Positions 55,171-62,467 of a stretch of DNA of 64,000 bases are shown here, one piece after another. The position numbers were made by a program, and so were the translations under genes. Under the pieces are notes generated by a model. It was not told the DNA's origin and ran no database searches. It saw only the letters and a program-made list of their open reading frames with translations. The DNA is from Candidatus Hydrogenedentota bacterium (GTDB lineage: Bacteria > Hydrogenedentota > Hydrogenedentia > Hydrogenedentales > JAEUWI01): the NCBI GenBank assembly GCA_019637335.1, contig JAHBVV010000023.1, forward strand, positions 57,305 through 121,304, in the 5' to 3' direction. Position 1 is the first letter of the stretch. The number at the start of each line of letters is the position of its first letter.

Positions 55171-55509
55171 TCAGCGATCGCGGGGTGCGGTGCGGCGAAC
55201 GGATTCTTCACTCCAGCCCTGTACGGCCTGCGCGTCCCCGGAGCTGGCGGCGTGGGGCGCCTGTGCGTCGTCCTCGCTGCCCGTTTCCTCCGTGGCCTCG
55301 GTGGTCTTGGTCCCCTCGGCGACCTCGGCGACCTCGGCGACCGCGGTATACGGCGGAATCGGAGGCGGAACGCGAACCGCGGCGGATGCCTTCGGGAACG
55401 CCATTTCCGCCCGCTGCATGGAATTGAAATTGACCATCCCGTAGGACAGTATCAGCGCGATCACAATACCGAACACCAACGTCTTGTTACCCAGGTTGAT
55501 TTCCAGCAT
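55171..55509 (-). CDS. Small single-helix membrane protein with 9-bp repeat-coded stretch
   Basis: A 112-residue protein. It begins MLEINLGNKTLVFGIVIALI with a membrane helix at about 10-27. The ATG at 55509 is placed 7 bases after AGGA, better than the one 6 bases upstream. Residues about 53-75 (VAEVAEVAEGTKTTEATEE) are encoded by a period-9 DNA array (about 55283-55350) of the same style as the intergenic arrays. The rest is acidic and probably disordered. It is the first gene of the cohesin/dockerin run; a role in assembly or anchoring is only a guess. Confidence 0.6.
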   Translation of the reverse strand: MLEINLGNKTLVFGIVIALILSYGMVNFNSMQRAEMAFPKASAAVRVPPPIPPYTAVAEVAEVAEGTKTTEATEETGSEDDAQAPHAASSGDAQAVQGWSEESVRRTAPRDR

Positions 55510-55680
55510 GTCCATTTCCTTTCGAGTCTGGCCACCGGGGATTTCGGGCGCGCCTGGGCTCCGGTGCGGTCCGCTGGCCTGGATTAACCGCTCCACCGGG
55601 ATTGTACCCGCATTTCCGGTAAAATGCAAATCCGTATTTACGGAAACACGCTTCCTGCGCCCCTGGCGGCCCGGTATTGT

Positions 55681-55709
55681 TTGACCTGTCAATGAATTCG
55701 CGGTAAACT
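55681..55709 (+). promoter_or_regulatory. Promoter of the MarR gene, probably giving a leaderless mRNA
   Basis: TTGACC (55681-55686), 17 bases, TAAACT (55704-55709). The ATG begins 7 bases after the -10, just where transcription should start, and no Shine-Dalgarno is present. Confidence 0.7.
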
Positions 55710-55715
55710 AACGCC

Positions 55716-56198
55716 ATGAGCCCGTTACAATCCGAAATTAAACAGTCGCGGGGCTTCTCCTCGGCCGCCGAGGAAGCCCTGCTCAACCTCCAGCGCACCG
55801 CCGACCACATCCAGATCGCCTTTACCCGCCTCTTCCGGGCCCATGGCATCACGGGCCAGCAGTACAATGTGCTGCGCATCCTGCGGGGGGCCGGGGAGCC
55901 CCTCCCCATCCTCGAAATCGGCGCGCGCATGGTCACGGTCGTCCCCGCCATTACGGGCCTGATCGACCGCCTCGAAAAGCTGGGCCTGGTCTGCCGGACG
56001 CGCTCGGATGCGGATCGCCGCGTGATCAGCGTGACCCTGCTGGAGCCGGGCCGGCGCCTGCTGGCGGATCTCGACGAGCCCGTGACCGCGCTGAACCGCG
56101 AGCTGCTGGCGCACATGGACGACGCCGAACTTCGATCGGCGATCGCGCTGCTGGAAAAGATGCGGGCCCATTGTCCCTCCTGCCAGGAGAAACATTGA
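55716..56198 (+). CDS. MarR-family transcriptional regulator
   Basis: A 160-residue winged-helix regulator. HGITGQQYNVLRILRGAGEPLPILEIGARM is the helix-turn-helix, VPAITGLIDRLEKLGLVCRTRSDADRRVISVTL the recognition helix plus wing with the DxR-D-R signature. The C terminus has CPSC, a possible metal or redox site. It is convergent with the nitric-oxide operon and divergent from the cohesin run, so it could control the latter through the 206-base region between them. The target is inference only. Confidence 0.88.
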   Translation: MSPLQSEIKQSRGFSSAAEEALLNLQRTADHIQIAFTRLFRAHGITGQQYNVLRILRGAGEPLPILEIGARMVTVVPAITGLIDRLEKLGLVCRTRSDADRRVISVTLLEPGRRLLADLDEPVTALNRELLAHMDDAELRSAIALLEKMRAHCPSCQEKH

Positions 56199-56219
56199 GT
56201 CGTCTCCGCCAGGAAGCAG

Positions 56220-56256
56220 CGCGGGCGCGAACCCGGCATTGGGGATCGCGCCCGCG
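56220..56256. terminator. Hairpin between convergent marR-like and ric genes
   Basis: CGCGGGCGCGA and TCGCGCCCGCG form an 11-bp perfect stem with a 15-base loop. No T tract on either side, so it may be a weak or factor-assisted bidirectional terminator. Confidence 0.6.
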
Positions 56257-56274
56257 GTTCTGGTGACGATTATT

Positions 56275-57009
56275 TCACGCGAAGTGCATGGCGGGGCGGC
56301 GGCGCGCCTCCTCTTCCATCGCCCGCGGGAACAGCACGTTGTTCTCCTTGTGGATGTGGAGGTGGAGATCCATCGCCAGGTCGTGCAGGCCATCCAGGAG
56401 GGCCTGGTAGGTGTTGCAGGCCCAGTCCGGCGGCGTGAAGTCGTCGGTCAGTTCCGCGATCCGCTCTAGCCCACCGCCGGCGTCGTCGTGTTCCGCCTCC
56501 ATGGCGTGAATCGGGTTCGACAGGGTCCCGAAGGGCATGGGCGGCAGGCCCTCCTGGCGCGCGAACAGCCGAATGACGGGAAACAGCACGTATTCCTCCT
56601 TCATCGTGTGGCTGTCGAGTTCGCCCGCCAGCCCCTGGACGGTGTTCGCCAGTTCCTCCAGGCGCGGATCGCGGTCGCCGTGAACCTTGGCCACTTTCTG
56701 GGACATCTGGATCAGCCGGGGCAGTTCCAGGCGCAAGTACTCGTGGTGGCGCTCCACGATGTGGTCGCAGAGCTCGTCCAGCGGCATCGCCGCCGCGTCG
56801 ATTTCGTCGCCGGCGGCGCGGCGGGCGTCGGAGCGGTGGAGCGCGTCGAGGACGGCGTCCATGTCGACGCCCTTTTTCAGGCAGGCCTCCTCCAGCGAGC
56901 GCTTGCCGCCGCAGCAGTAATCGATCTGGAAGGCTTCAAAGACGCGCGAGCGGGACGGGTGGGCCGTGACGAGTTCGCCGACGGTCTGGGTTGCGGTAAT
57001 GGTGCTCAT
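56275..57009 (-). CDS. ric: Iron-sulfur cluster repair di-iron protein (RIC/YtfE/ScdA)
   Basis: A 244-residue hemerythrin-like protein that repairs Fe-S clusters damaged by nitric oxide or oxidants. The N-terminal ScdA domain has DYCCGGKRSLEEAC (about 30-43). The four-helix hemerythrin part carries the metal ligands HIVERHHEYL, HTMKEEYVLFPVI, HAMEAEHDDAGG and HLHIHKENNVLFPRA in order. It lies 26 bases downstream of norB on the same strand and is the last gene of the nitric-oxide operon. Confidence 0.95.
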   Translation of the reverse strand: MSTITATQTVGELVTAHPSRSRVFEAFQIDYCCGGKRSLEEACLKKGVDMDAVLDALHRSDARRAAGDEIDAAAMPLDELCDHIVERHHEYLRLELPRLIQMSQKVAKVHGDRDPRLEELANTVQGLAGELDSHTMKEEYVLFPVIRLFARQEGLPPMPFGTLSNPIHAMEAEHDDAGGGLERIAELTDDFTPPDWACNTYQALLDGLHDLAMDLHLHIHKENNVLFPRAMEEEARRRPAMHFA

Positions 57010-57035
57010 GGTGGTGTTCCTTTCCGGTTTCTTGC

Positions 57036-59348
57036 CTACTGTTCGGCGGGAACAGTGTTCTTGTCGTCCACGGCGGTGTAGTCCACCGCCATCACATCTT
57101 CCGTTTCATCGCTGAGGGACCAGCCGGTCTTCAGGCCGAGGATGAACCAGCCCAGGGCCACGATGCCGATCGCGAATATGGTGTCGCCGATGACGCGCAT
57201 CCAGCGGAGGGTGTTCATGAGGCCGGTCTGCATGAATTCGGCGGAGCGGGCCATCCACATGCCGTCGTTGACGCTGGCCCAGACCTGGAGCAGGCCGCGG
57301 GGCAGGTCGCTGAGGAGCACCATGAGGGCGAGGCCGATGTTCATCATCCAGAAGGCGAAGGCGAGCGTGCCGGTCTTCCAGACGAGCCGCTGGGTGAGGC
57401 CCTTGAGGCAGAAGAGCGTGAGCCCGATGCCGAGCATGCCGTAGACCCCGAAGAGGGCGGTGTGGGCGTGCACGGCGGTGGTGTTCAGGCCCTGCATGTA
57501 GTACAGCGCGATGGGCGGGTTGATGAGGAAGCCGAAGATACCGGCGCCGACCAGGTTCCAGAAGGCGACGGCCACGAAGCAGTAGATGGGCCACTTGTAG
57601 GCCACGACCCAGGGGCGGGCGCGGCTGAGGGTGAGGTTTTCGTAGGCCTCGAAGCCGATAAGCACGAGCGGCACGACCTCGAGCGCGCTGAACACGGCGC
57701 CCAGCGCGAGGACGGCGGTGGGCGTTCCGGTGAAGTAGAGGTGGTGGAAGGTGCCGATGATCCCGCCGGCCAGGAAGATGGTGGTGGCGAAGAGCACGGC
57801 GGAGGTTGCGGTGCGGGTCTTGAGGAGGCCCATCCGGGTGAAGAGGAAGGCGATGACCACGGTGGCGAAGACCTCGAAGAAGCCTTCCACCCAGAGGTGA
57901 ACAACCCACCAGCGCCAGTATTCGGCGAGCGCCAGGTGGGTCTGGCGGCCCCACATCAGCCCGGCGCCGTAGAACAGCGCGATGGCGAAGCTGGAGAGGA
58001 AGAAAAGCGCCAGCAGATTGCGGTTCGGGCCTGGGTTCTTGAGGGCGGGCCAGAGCGCGCGGCCCATGAGCGCGAGCCATATGAACAGGCCGGCGAAGAG
58101 GAAGATCTGCCAGAAGCGCCCGAGGTCCACGTATTCGTAGCCCTGGTGCCCGAACCAGAAGTTCATTTCGTAGCCCATTTGCTGGCGCGTGCCGTACCAG
58201 GTGCCGAACATGGAGCCCACGACGATCAGAAGCAGCGCGCCGAAGAGTACGTTGACGCCGAGCCGCTGGTAGCGGGGCTCGTGTCCGGAAACCGCCGGGG
58301 CCATGAAGAGGCCGGTGGCGAGCCAGGCGGTGGCGATCCAGAAGATGCCGAGCTGGGTGTGCCAGGTGCGCGTGACGGCGTAGGGCAGGTATTCGGCGAG
58401 CGGGATGCCGTAGAAGCCGGAGCCCTCCACGCCGTAGTGCGCGGTGACGCCGCCAAGGCCGACCTGGACCACGATGAGCGCCGCGACCACCCAGAAGTAC
58501 TTGAGCGTCGCGCGCATCGACGGCGTGGGCTGCTGCCCCATGAGCGGGTCGTGCGCGGGGAGGTCGTCGTCCTCGTGATCGTTGTGCTTGAGGACGGCAT
58601 AGTACCAGGCCAGCGCGCCGACCCCCGCGAGCAGGAGGACGAAGCTGATCACCGACCAGACGATGTTCGAGCCGGTGGGCCGGTTGTCGATCAGGGGCTC
58701 CGGCGGCCAATTCTGCGTGTAGGTAATCGCGCTGTCCGGCCGGTTCGTGCCGCAGGCCCAGGCGGCCCAGAAGTAGAAGGCGCTCAGCTTTTCGCGGCGA
58801 TCGTCGTCGCGGAGCACGTTATTCGGCAGCGCATAGGCCTCGCGCAACTCCGCGAGGGACGGATCGTCGCTGTAGAGGGTTTCGTAGTGGGCGCGGACCG
58901 CCTGAATGGCCTGGGCGCGGACCTCGGAAACGACGATATTGCCGGTCTCGGGGTTGTGTGTGTTTGTGCGGATTTCGGACTTGAGCCGCGCGCGGAGGGC
59001 GCCCTGCTGTTCGAGGTTCAGTTCGGCGTATGGTTTGCCGAAGTCGGCCTGGCCCCAGTGATCCAACAGCCAGACGCATTCGCGGTGCAGGAAATCCGCC
59101 GACCAGTCCGGCGCAACGTAGGAGCCGTGCCCCCACACCGTGCCGTTCTGCTGCCCGCCCGTGGATTGCCATACATTCTGTCCGTCCTTGATATCCTGAC
59201 CCGTAAACAGTACGGTTCCGCCCGCGGTAACGACCCGTTCGGGGATCGGCGGGGCCGTGTGGTACAGGTCGTACCCAAAGTACCCCAGCACCAGGAAAGA
59301 TAGCACCATGACCAGGATCAAACTGATCCATAACTTGCGATCCGTCAT
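57036..59348 (-). CDS. norB: Quinol-dependent nitric oxide reductase (qNor)
   Basis: A 770-residue membrane haem-copper oxidase homologue that reduces NO to N2O with quinol. It is a single-subunit qNor: residues about 40-220 are the periplasmic NorC-like domain without a haem-c CxxCH, and residues about 230-740 are the 12-helix NorB core with conserved His (TRTWHTQLGIFWIATAWLA, VHLWVEGFFEVF, GTFHHLYFTGTP, VHAHTALFGVYGMLG). The ATG at 59348 follows GGAGGAG at about 5 bases; a TTG 12 bases upstream overlaps that site and was rejected. It stands between nnrS and ric. Confidence 0.95.
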   Translation of the reverse strand: MTDRKLWISLILVMVLSFLVLGYFGYDLYHTAPPIPERVVTAGGTVLFTGQDIKDGQNVWQSTGGQQNGTVWGHGSYVAPDWSADFLHRECVWLLDHWGQADFGKPYAELNLEQQGALRARLKSEIRTNTHNPETGNIVVSEVRAQAIQAVRAHYETLYSDDPSLAELREAYALPNNVLRDDDRREKLSAFYFWAAWACGTNRPDSAITYTQNWPPEPLIDNRPTGSNIVWSVISFVLLLAGVGALAWYYAVLKHNDHEDDDLPAHDPLMGQQPTPSMRATLKYFWVVAALIVVQVGLGGVTAHYGVEGSGFYGIPLAEYLPYAVTRTWHTQLGIFWIATAWLATGLFMAPAVSGHEPRYQRLGVNVLFGALLLIVVGSMFGTWYGTRQQMGYEMNFWFGHQGYEYVDLGRFWQIFLFAGLFIWLALMGRALWPALKNPGPNRNLLALFFLSSFAIALFYGAGLMWGRQTHLALAEYWRWWVVHLWVEGFFEVFATVVIAFLFTRMGLLKTRTATSAVLFATTIFLAGGIIGTFHHLYFTGTPTAVLALGAVFSALEVVPLVLIGFEAYENLTLSRARPWVVAYKWPIYCFVAVAFWNLVGAGIFGFLINPPIALYYMQGLNTTAVHAHTALFGVYGMLGIGLTLFCLKGLTQRLVWKTGTLAFAFWMMNIGLALMVLLSDLPRGLLQVWASVNDGMWMARSAEFMQTGLMNTLRWMRVIGDTIFAIGIVALGWFILGLKTGWSLSDETEDVMAVDYTAVDDKNTVPAEQ

Positions 59349-59403
59349 TTTCTCCTCCAATCTAACGTTGCTTGGATGCCCATTGCCAGAACATATCTAG
59401 CAG

Positions 59404-59417
59404 AATATCATGTGTTG
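59404..59417. promoter_or_regulatory. Weak third match to the NO-operon palindrome, upstream of norB
   Basis: AATATCATGTGTT keeps the CATGTG core and AT-rich flank of the operators at 60873 and 61339 but with imperfect arms. It overlaps the nnrS stop codon, about 60 bases before the norB start. Confidence 0.3.
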
Positions 59418-60850
59418 CCGGCGAGCGAAGCGGGAAATTTCGGGGCCAGCACGCGGGCGGCGGCGGGGTACATCAGGCGGGCCAGGTGCGCGCCCCAGAT
59501 GGCCAGCGCGGTCACTTCCAGCAGGCCGCTCAGGCCCGCCAGGGGAAAGGCGCCGGGCGTGAAGTCGGTCAGCGCCTGAAAGGTCACCCGCATCGCGCAG
59601 CCGGTATTCAGGAGCACAAACGGGGCCCAGAGGGCGGTGAGTCGGCGTCCGTCGAGCCCGCCGAAGACCGGCACAAACTTGGCCGCGACGCCTACGATCA
59701 TCATGCTGATGAAGCCGACCGTCACGGCGTGGCGGATGGCGCCGTAGTACGCGTGGGAGAACCCGATTTGCGCGGCGTGGCTGTCCGGCGCGAAGGCGCG
59801 GAGGAGGCCGAACTGGTAGGCCGGCAGGAGCACCGCCATCAGCAGCGAGAGCATGAGCCAGGCGTAGGCGGCGCGGATGAACTTGATGCTGCGGTCCGGG
59901 CGCCAGACCGGGCGGTGGAGGCGCCACGACCAGACGAGCGCGGCGACGGCGGCGAAGAGCAGCAGCACGCCCGCGAACCAGAGCGCGGCCCATTCCCGGC
60001 CCCAGGCGCGCATCGCCACGAAGCCGCCGGCCTCGGCCAGCACCGCGACGTTGATCAGCGCGAGCACAGTCAGGCTCCGGCGCGCGGAGGGGCGGGGCAG
60101 GTGGTAGAGCTTGTCGAAGAGGAAGTGGCTCACGCCGAGGATCATCAGCAGCGCGAAGCCGTGAATCTGGAAGTCGCGAAGCGGGGCCTGCCAGAACGAA
60201 ATGCGCGCCAGGAGCGCCTCCTCGGTGGGCGCGAGCGCGAGCCCGGCAAAGTGGATGGTGGTGTAGACGGCCTGGACGAGGAACCAGAAGAGCGCGCAAG
60301 CGGCGTAGGCCTCCCACACGACGAGCGGGCGGCCGTGTTGCAGGGCGGTGCGGACGAGCACGGCGCCGAAAATGGCGATGGCGGCGATTTCGAGCAGGTT
60401 GCCGAGCAGGGCCGTTCCAAAGAGCGCGGGCCACCGATCGAGGAAGGCCTCGCCGCCGGCGCGCATCAGGATACCGGCGAGCATGAGGCCCAGGGTGGCG
60501 CGGGCGAGGCGGGGCCAGGCGAGGCGCGTTCCGGAGAAGCGGGGGAACATGTGGTAGGCGAAACCCATCACAAAGAGGCCGACCCAGCCGAAGATCTGCG
60601 CGTGTCCGTGGGCATTCACCTGGTGAATGCCCACGGCGGTAAAGGAACCGGAAACCGCGATCTGGATGAGGAGCCAGGCCCCCCAGACGGCGCCGAGGGT
60701 GAGGACGACGCCGATGCCGGCGAGGAAGAATGGCCGGAAATGGCCGCGCGCGTGCTCGGAGTTGGGGTCGATGCCGGCGCGGGAGAGGAGGACTTCGTTT
60801 TGCGCGGGTTTTCCGGGCTTCCGGGGTTGGTCATTTCGGGCCGTGGTCAT
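59408..60850 (-). CDS. nnrS: NnrS-family haem-copper membrane protein
   Basis: A 480-residue NnrS protein with about twelve helices. NAHGHAQIFGWVGLFVMGFAYHM, DFQIHGFALLMILGVSHFLFDKLYHL and AIRHAVTVGFISMMIVGVAAKFVPV carry the conserved His and Arg expected for haem/copper binding. NnrS relieves nitric-oxide stress in denitrifiers by a mechanism still unclear. The ATG at 60850 follows AAGGAGG at 8 bases; an upstream in-frame start adds ten unlikely residues. A palindrome overlaps its probable -10. Confidence 0.93.
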   Translation of the reverse strand: MTTARNDQPRKPGKPAQNEVLLSRAGIDPNSEHARGHFRPFFLAGIGVVLTLGAVWGAWLLIQIAVSGSFTAVGIHQVNAHGHAQIFGWVGLFVMGFAYHMFPRFSGTRLAWPRLARATLGLMLAGILMRAGGEAFLDRWPALFGTALLGNLLEIAAIAIFGAVLVRTALQHGRPLVVWEAYAACALFWFLVQAVYTTIHFAGLALAPTEEALLARISFWQAPLRDFQIHGFALLMILGVSHFLFDKLYHLPRPSARRSLTVLALINVAVLAEAGGFVAMRAWGREWAALWFAGVLLLFAAVAALVWSWRLHRPVWRPDRSIKFIRAAYAWLMLSLLMAVLLPAYQFGLLRAFAPDSHAAQIGFSHAYYGAIRHAVTVGFISMMIVGVAAKFVPVFGGLDGRRLTALWAPFVLLNTGCAMRVTFQALTDFTPGAFPLAGLSGLLEVTALAIWGAHLARLMYPAAARVLAPKFPASLAGNT

Positions 60851-60871
60851 GTGTTGGGCCTCCTTGTTCTC

Positions 60872-60889
60872 TAATCGCATGTGATTATC
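60872..60889 (-). promoter_or_regulatory. Palindromic operator over the nnrS -10
   Basis: AATCGCATGTGATT (60873-60886) is a palindrome (AATCnCATGnGATT) that overlaps a GATAAT -10 on the minus strand (60884-60889). It matches the site upstream of the Rrf2-type gene at 15 of 17 positions. Confidence 0.75.
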
Positions 60890-60909
60890 CGTTTATGGTC
60901 CAAAAAAAT

Positions 60910-61326
60910 TTACGGCAGGGTCAGCGCCACCTCGTGATCGACGACGTCGGCCAGGGTGGAGCCTTTGAGCATTTTCAGATACGCGTTTCGGACGGCGGCC
61001 CATTCGTGGTGCACCGCGCAGGGGTTGTTGGCGTCGCAGGCGGGCCGCCCCATGAAGCAGCCCTCCCAACGGGCGACGTGATCCACCGGATTAACCACGT
61101 CGTAGAGGGTGATTTCCGTGGGCTTGCGCGCCAGGCAGAATCCGCCGCCCATGCCCTTCTGGGAGACGACTATCCCCTCCTGCACGAGGCCCTGTAGGAG
61201 CTTGCCGAGGTAGTTCTGGGGGGCGCCGATCTGTTCGGCGATGTGGGCGGCGCCCTGGAACTCGCCGGGGCGCTCAGCCAGGGCGACCACGGCGCGGAGG
61301 GTATGGAGTGCTGTCCTGGAAATCAT
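60910..61326 (-). CDS. Rrf2-family Fe-S regulator, NsrR-like
   Basis: A 138-residue winged-helix repressor. The DNA-binding part has AAHIAEQIGAPQNYLGKLLQGLVQEGIVVSQKGMGGGF. Cys90, Cys97 and Cys103 (GCFMGRPACDANNPCAVH) are spaced as in NsrR/IscR Fe-S regulators, so an NO-sensitive cluster is likely. The ATG at 61326 follows AAGGAG at 6 bases. It heads the operon nnrS-norB-ric, and its own promoter carries the same palindrome as nnrS. Autorepression with release on NO is the simplest reading. Confidence 0.9.
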   Translation of the reverse strand: MISRTALHTLRAVVALAERPGEFQGAAHIAEQIGAPQNYLGKLLQGLVQEGIVVSQKGMGGGFCLARKPTEITLYDVVNPVDHVARWEGCFMGRPACDANNPCAVHHEWAAVRNAYLKMLKGSTLADVVDHEVALTLP

Positions 61327-61337
61327 GGTGAACTCCT

Positions 61338-61378
61338 TAATCACATGTTATTATACGATTTTGTTGGGGCGATGTCAA
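61338..61378 (-). promoter_or_regulatory. Consensus promoter with operator for the NO operon regulator
   Basis: On the minus strand a perfect TTGACA (61373-61378), 17 bases, and perfect TATAAT (61350-61355). The operator-like AATCACATGTTATT (61339-61352) begins within the -10. A bound repressor there would block polymerase directly. Confidence 0.88.
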
Positions 61379-62282
61379 GTGGGTGGATTTTCGTGGTGGC
61401 CCCTGGGCGGCGCTTGCGCGGCTGGGGTGGTTTGGGGCAGCGATTCGGATTGCGTTGCAATCCGGGGACAGCCGGGACGGCTATCCTACTTTGGCCGCCG
61501 CGTTGCAGCTGGGGTGTCGGGTGTGTGGCCGGCGACGGGACAGCCGCGCCGGTTGGGGGTGTTGTGTGTTGGTTGGGCTCGCTTTGGGTCGCGAGGGGGC
61601 TGTTGCTTCCCGGGGCGATGGGGCGCCGCAGTCCCTGGGGCGGGTGCGCGTGGCACCGGGGGGTGCTTTTCTGCGGGTACAGGCACCCGCGAATTGGGGG
61701 TGGTTTGGGGCGCCTACGCGGCTGGGGTGGTTTTTGTCGCGGGAGCCAGTCCCCCTGGCGGCACCCGCGATTCTGGGGTGGTTTGGGGCGCCTACGCGGC
61801 TGGGGTGGTTTTTGTCGCGGGAGCCAGTCCCCATGGTTGCAGTTGTGGTTATAGAAGGTTGTCCGGCGCCGGACTTATGCGGGTGATTGCGGTTTTAACC
61901 TTGGGTCAGACAATCGACGCGCGGGGGTGTCTGGCAGTATCGTGGTGCGGAATAGCCGGCATACGCCCAGTGGTAATCCGCCAGTACAGAGCCCGCGTCT
62001 GAACGTTGAAAGGGGACGAGGTGGCAAACGCGATCGAAGTTTCCCCGTCAATCACCTATTAATTGGGATGGGGCGTTGCAGTTTTTGGGGAGGCTTTAGG
62101 CTTTAGGCTTTAGGCTTTAGGCTGGAGGCTTTAGGCTGGAGGGAAGTGGACAGAGTGGACGGGGTGGACAGAGTGGATTCGCCGCGGCGAATGGACAGCG
62201 TGGACAGCAGGGGCGGCGATGCGCAGGACGCCGCGCGCCCGGGGCGATTCGAGCCGGAGTCCCGTCCGGGTGCGCGGCGCGC
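61379..62282. other. Gene-free repeat region
   Basis: No credible gene, although a long G/T-rich plus-strand frame is open. It holds the 8.65-kb phrase GATAGCCGTCCCGGCTGTCC in reverse complement (about 61465-61490), a 78-bp tandem duplication (about 61681-61838), scattered GCGGCTGGGGTGGTTTGGGG motifs that recur at 63830-63852, a 7-bp array (TTTAGGC, about 62096-62141) and a 9-bp array (GTGGACAGA, about 62143-62203). Confidence 0.7.
61681..61838. repeat. 78-bp tandem duplication, GT-rich
   Basis: Two 78-bp units share GGTTTGGGGCGCCTACGCGG and TGTCGCGGGAGCCAGTCCCC. One frame translates to a 26-residue duplicate (core GVVWGAYAAGVVFVAGASP), but there is no good start codon or ribosome site, and the same DNA motif occurs outside this frame. 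Confidence 0.8.
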
Positions 62283-62444
62283 TCACCGGTGCTCCTTGAA
62301 TAGCACGTGCTTTCGCACGATGGGGTCGTACTTTTTGAGCAGCAGCCGCCCGGATTTCGTGCGGGTATTCCTGGTGGTGCTGTAGCGAAACGGGCTCTCG
62401 GTGCTTTGGAGGATTATCCGCTCGCGGCCAATCTTGTTCGCCAT
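62283..62444 (-). CDS. rpmG: Ribosomal protein L33, cysteine-free (C-) type
   Basis: A 53-residue protein read directly from the DNA: MANKIGRERIILQSTESPFR, then YSTTRNTRTKSGRLLLKKYD, ending RKHVLFKEHR. It aligns with L33 of the 50S subunit. It has no Cys, so it is the zinc-free form that replaces the zinc-ribbon form under zinc limitation in several bacteria. AAAGGA lies 8 bases before the ATG. It starts 23 bases after the COG0523 GTPase gene, so they are cotranscribed. Confidence 0.93.
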   Translation of the reverse strand: MANKIGRERIILQSTESPFRYSTTRNTRTKSGRLLLKKYDPIVRKHVLFKEHR

Positions 62445-62467
62445 GTAATTGTTCCTTTCATCCGGTA

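Noticed and set aside
61241..62002. 253-residue plus-strand ORF over the GT-rich region
   Set aside because: It begins inside the opposite-strand Rrf2 gene, has a low-complexity Gly/Val/Ala composition, and its repeated part follows from a DNA duplication.
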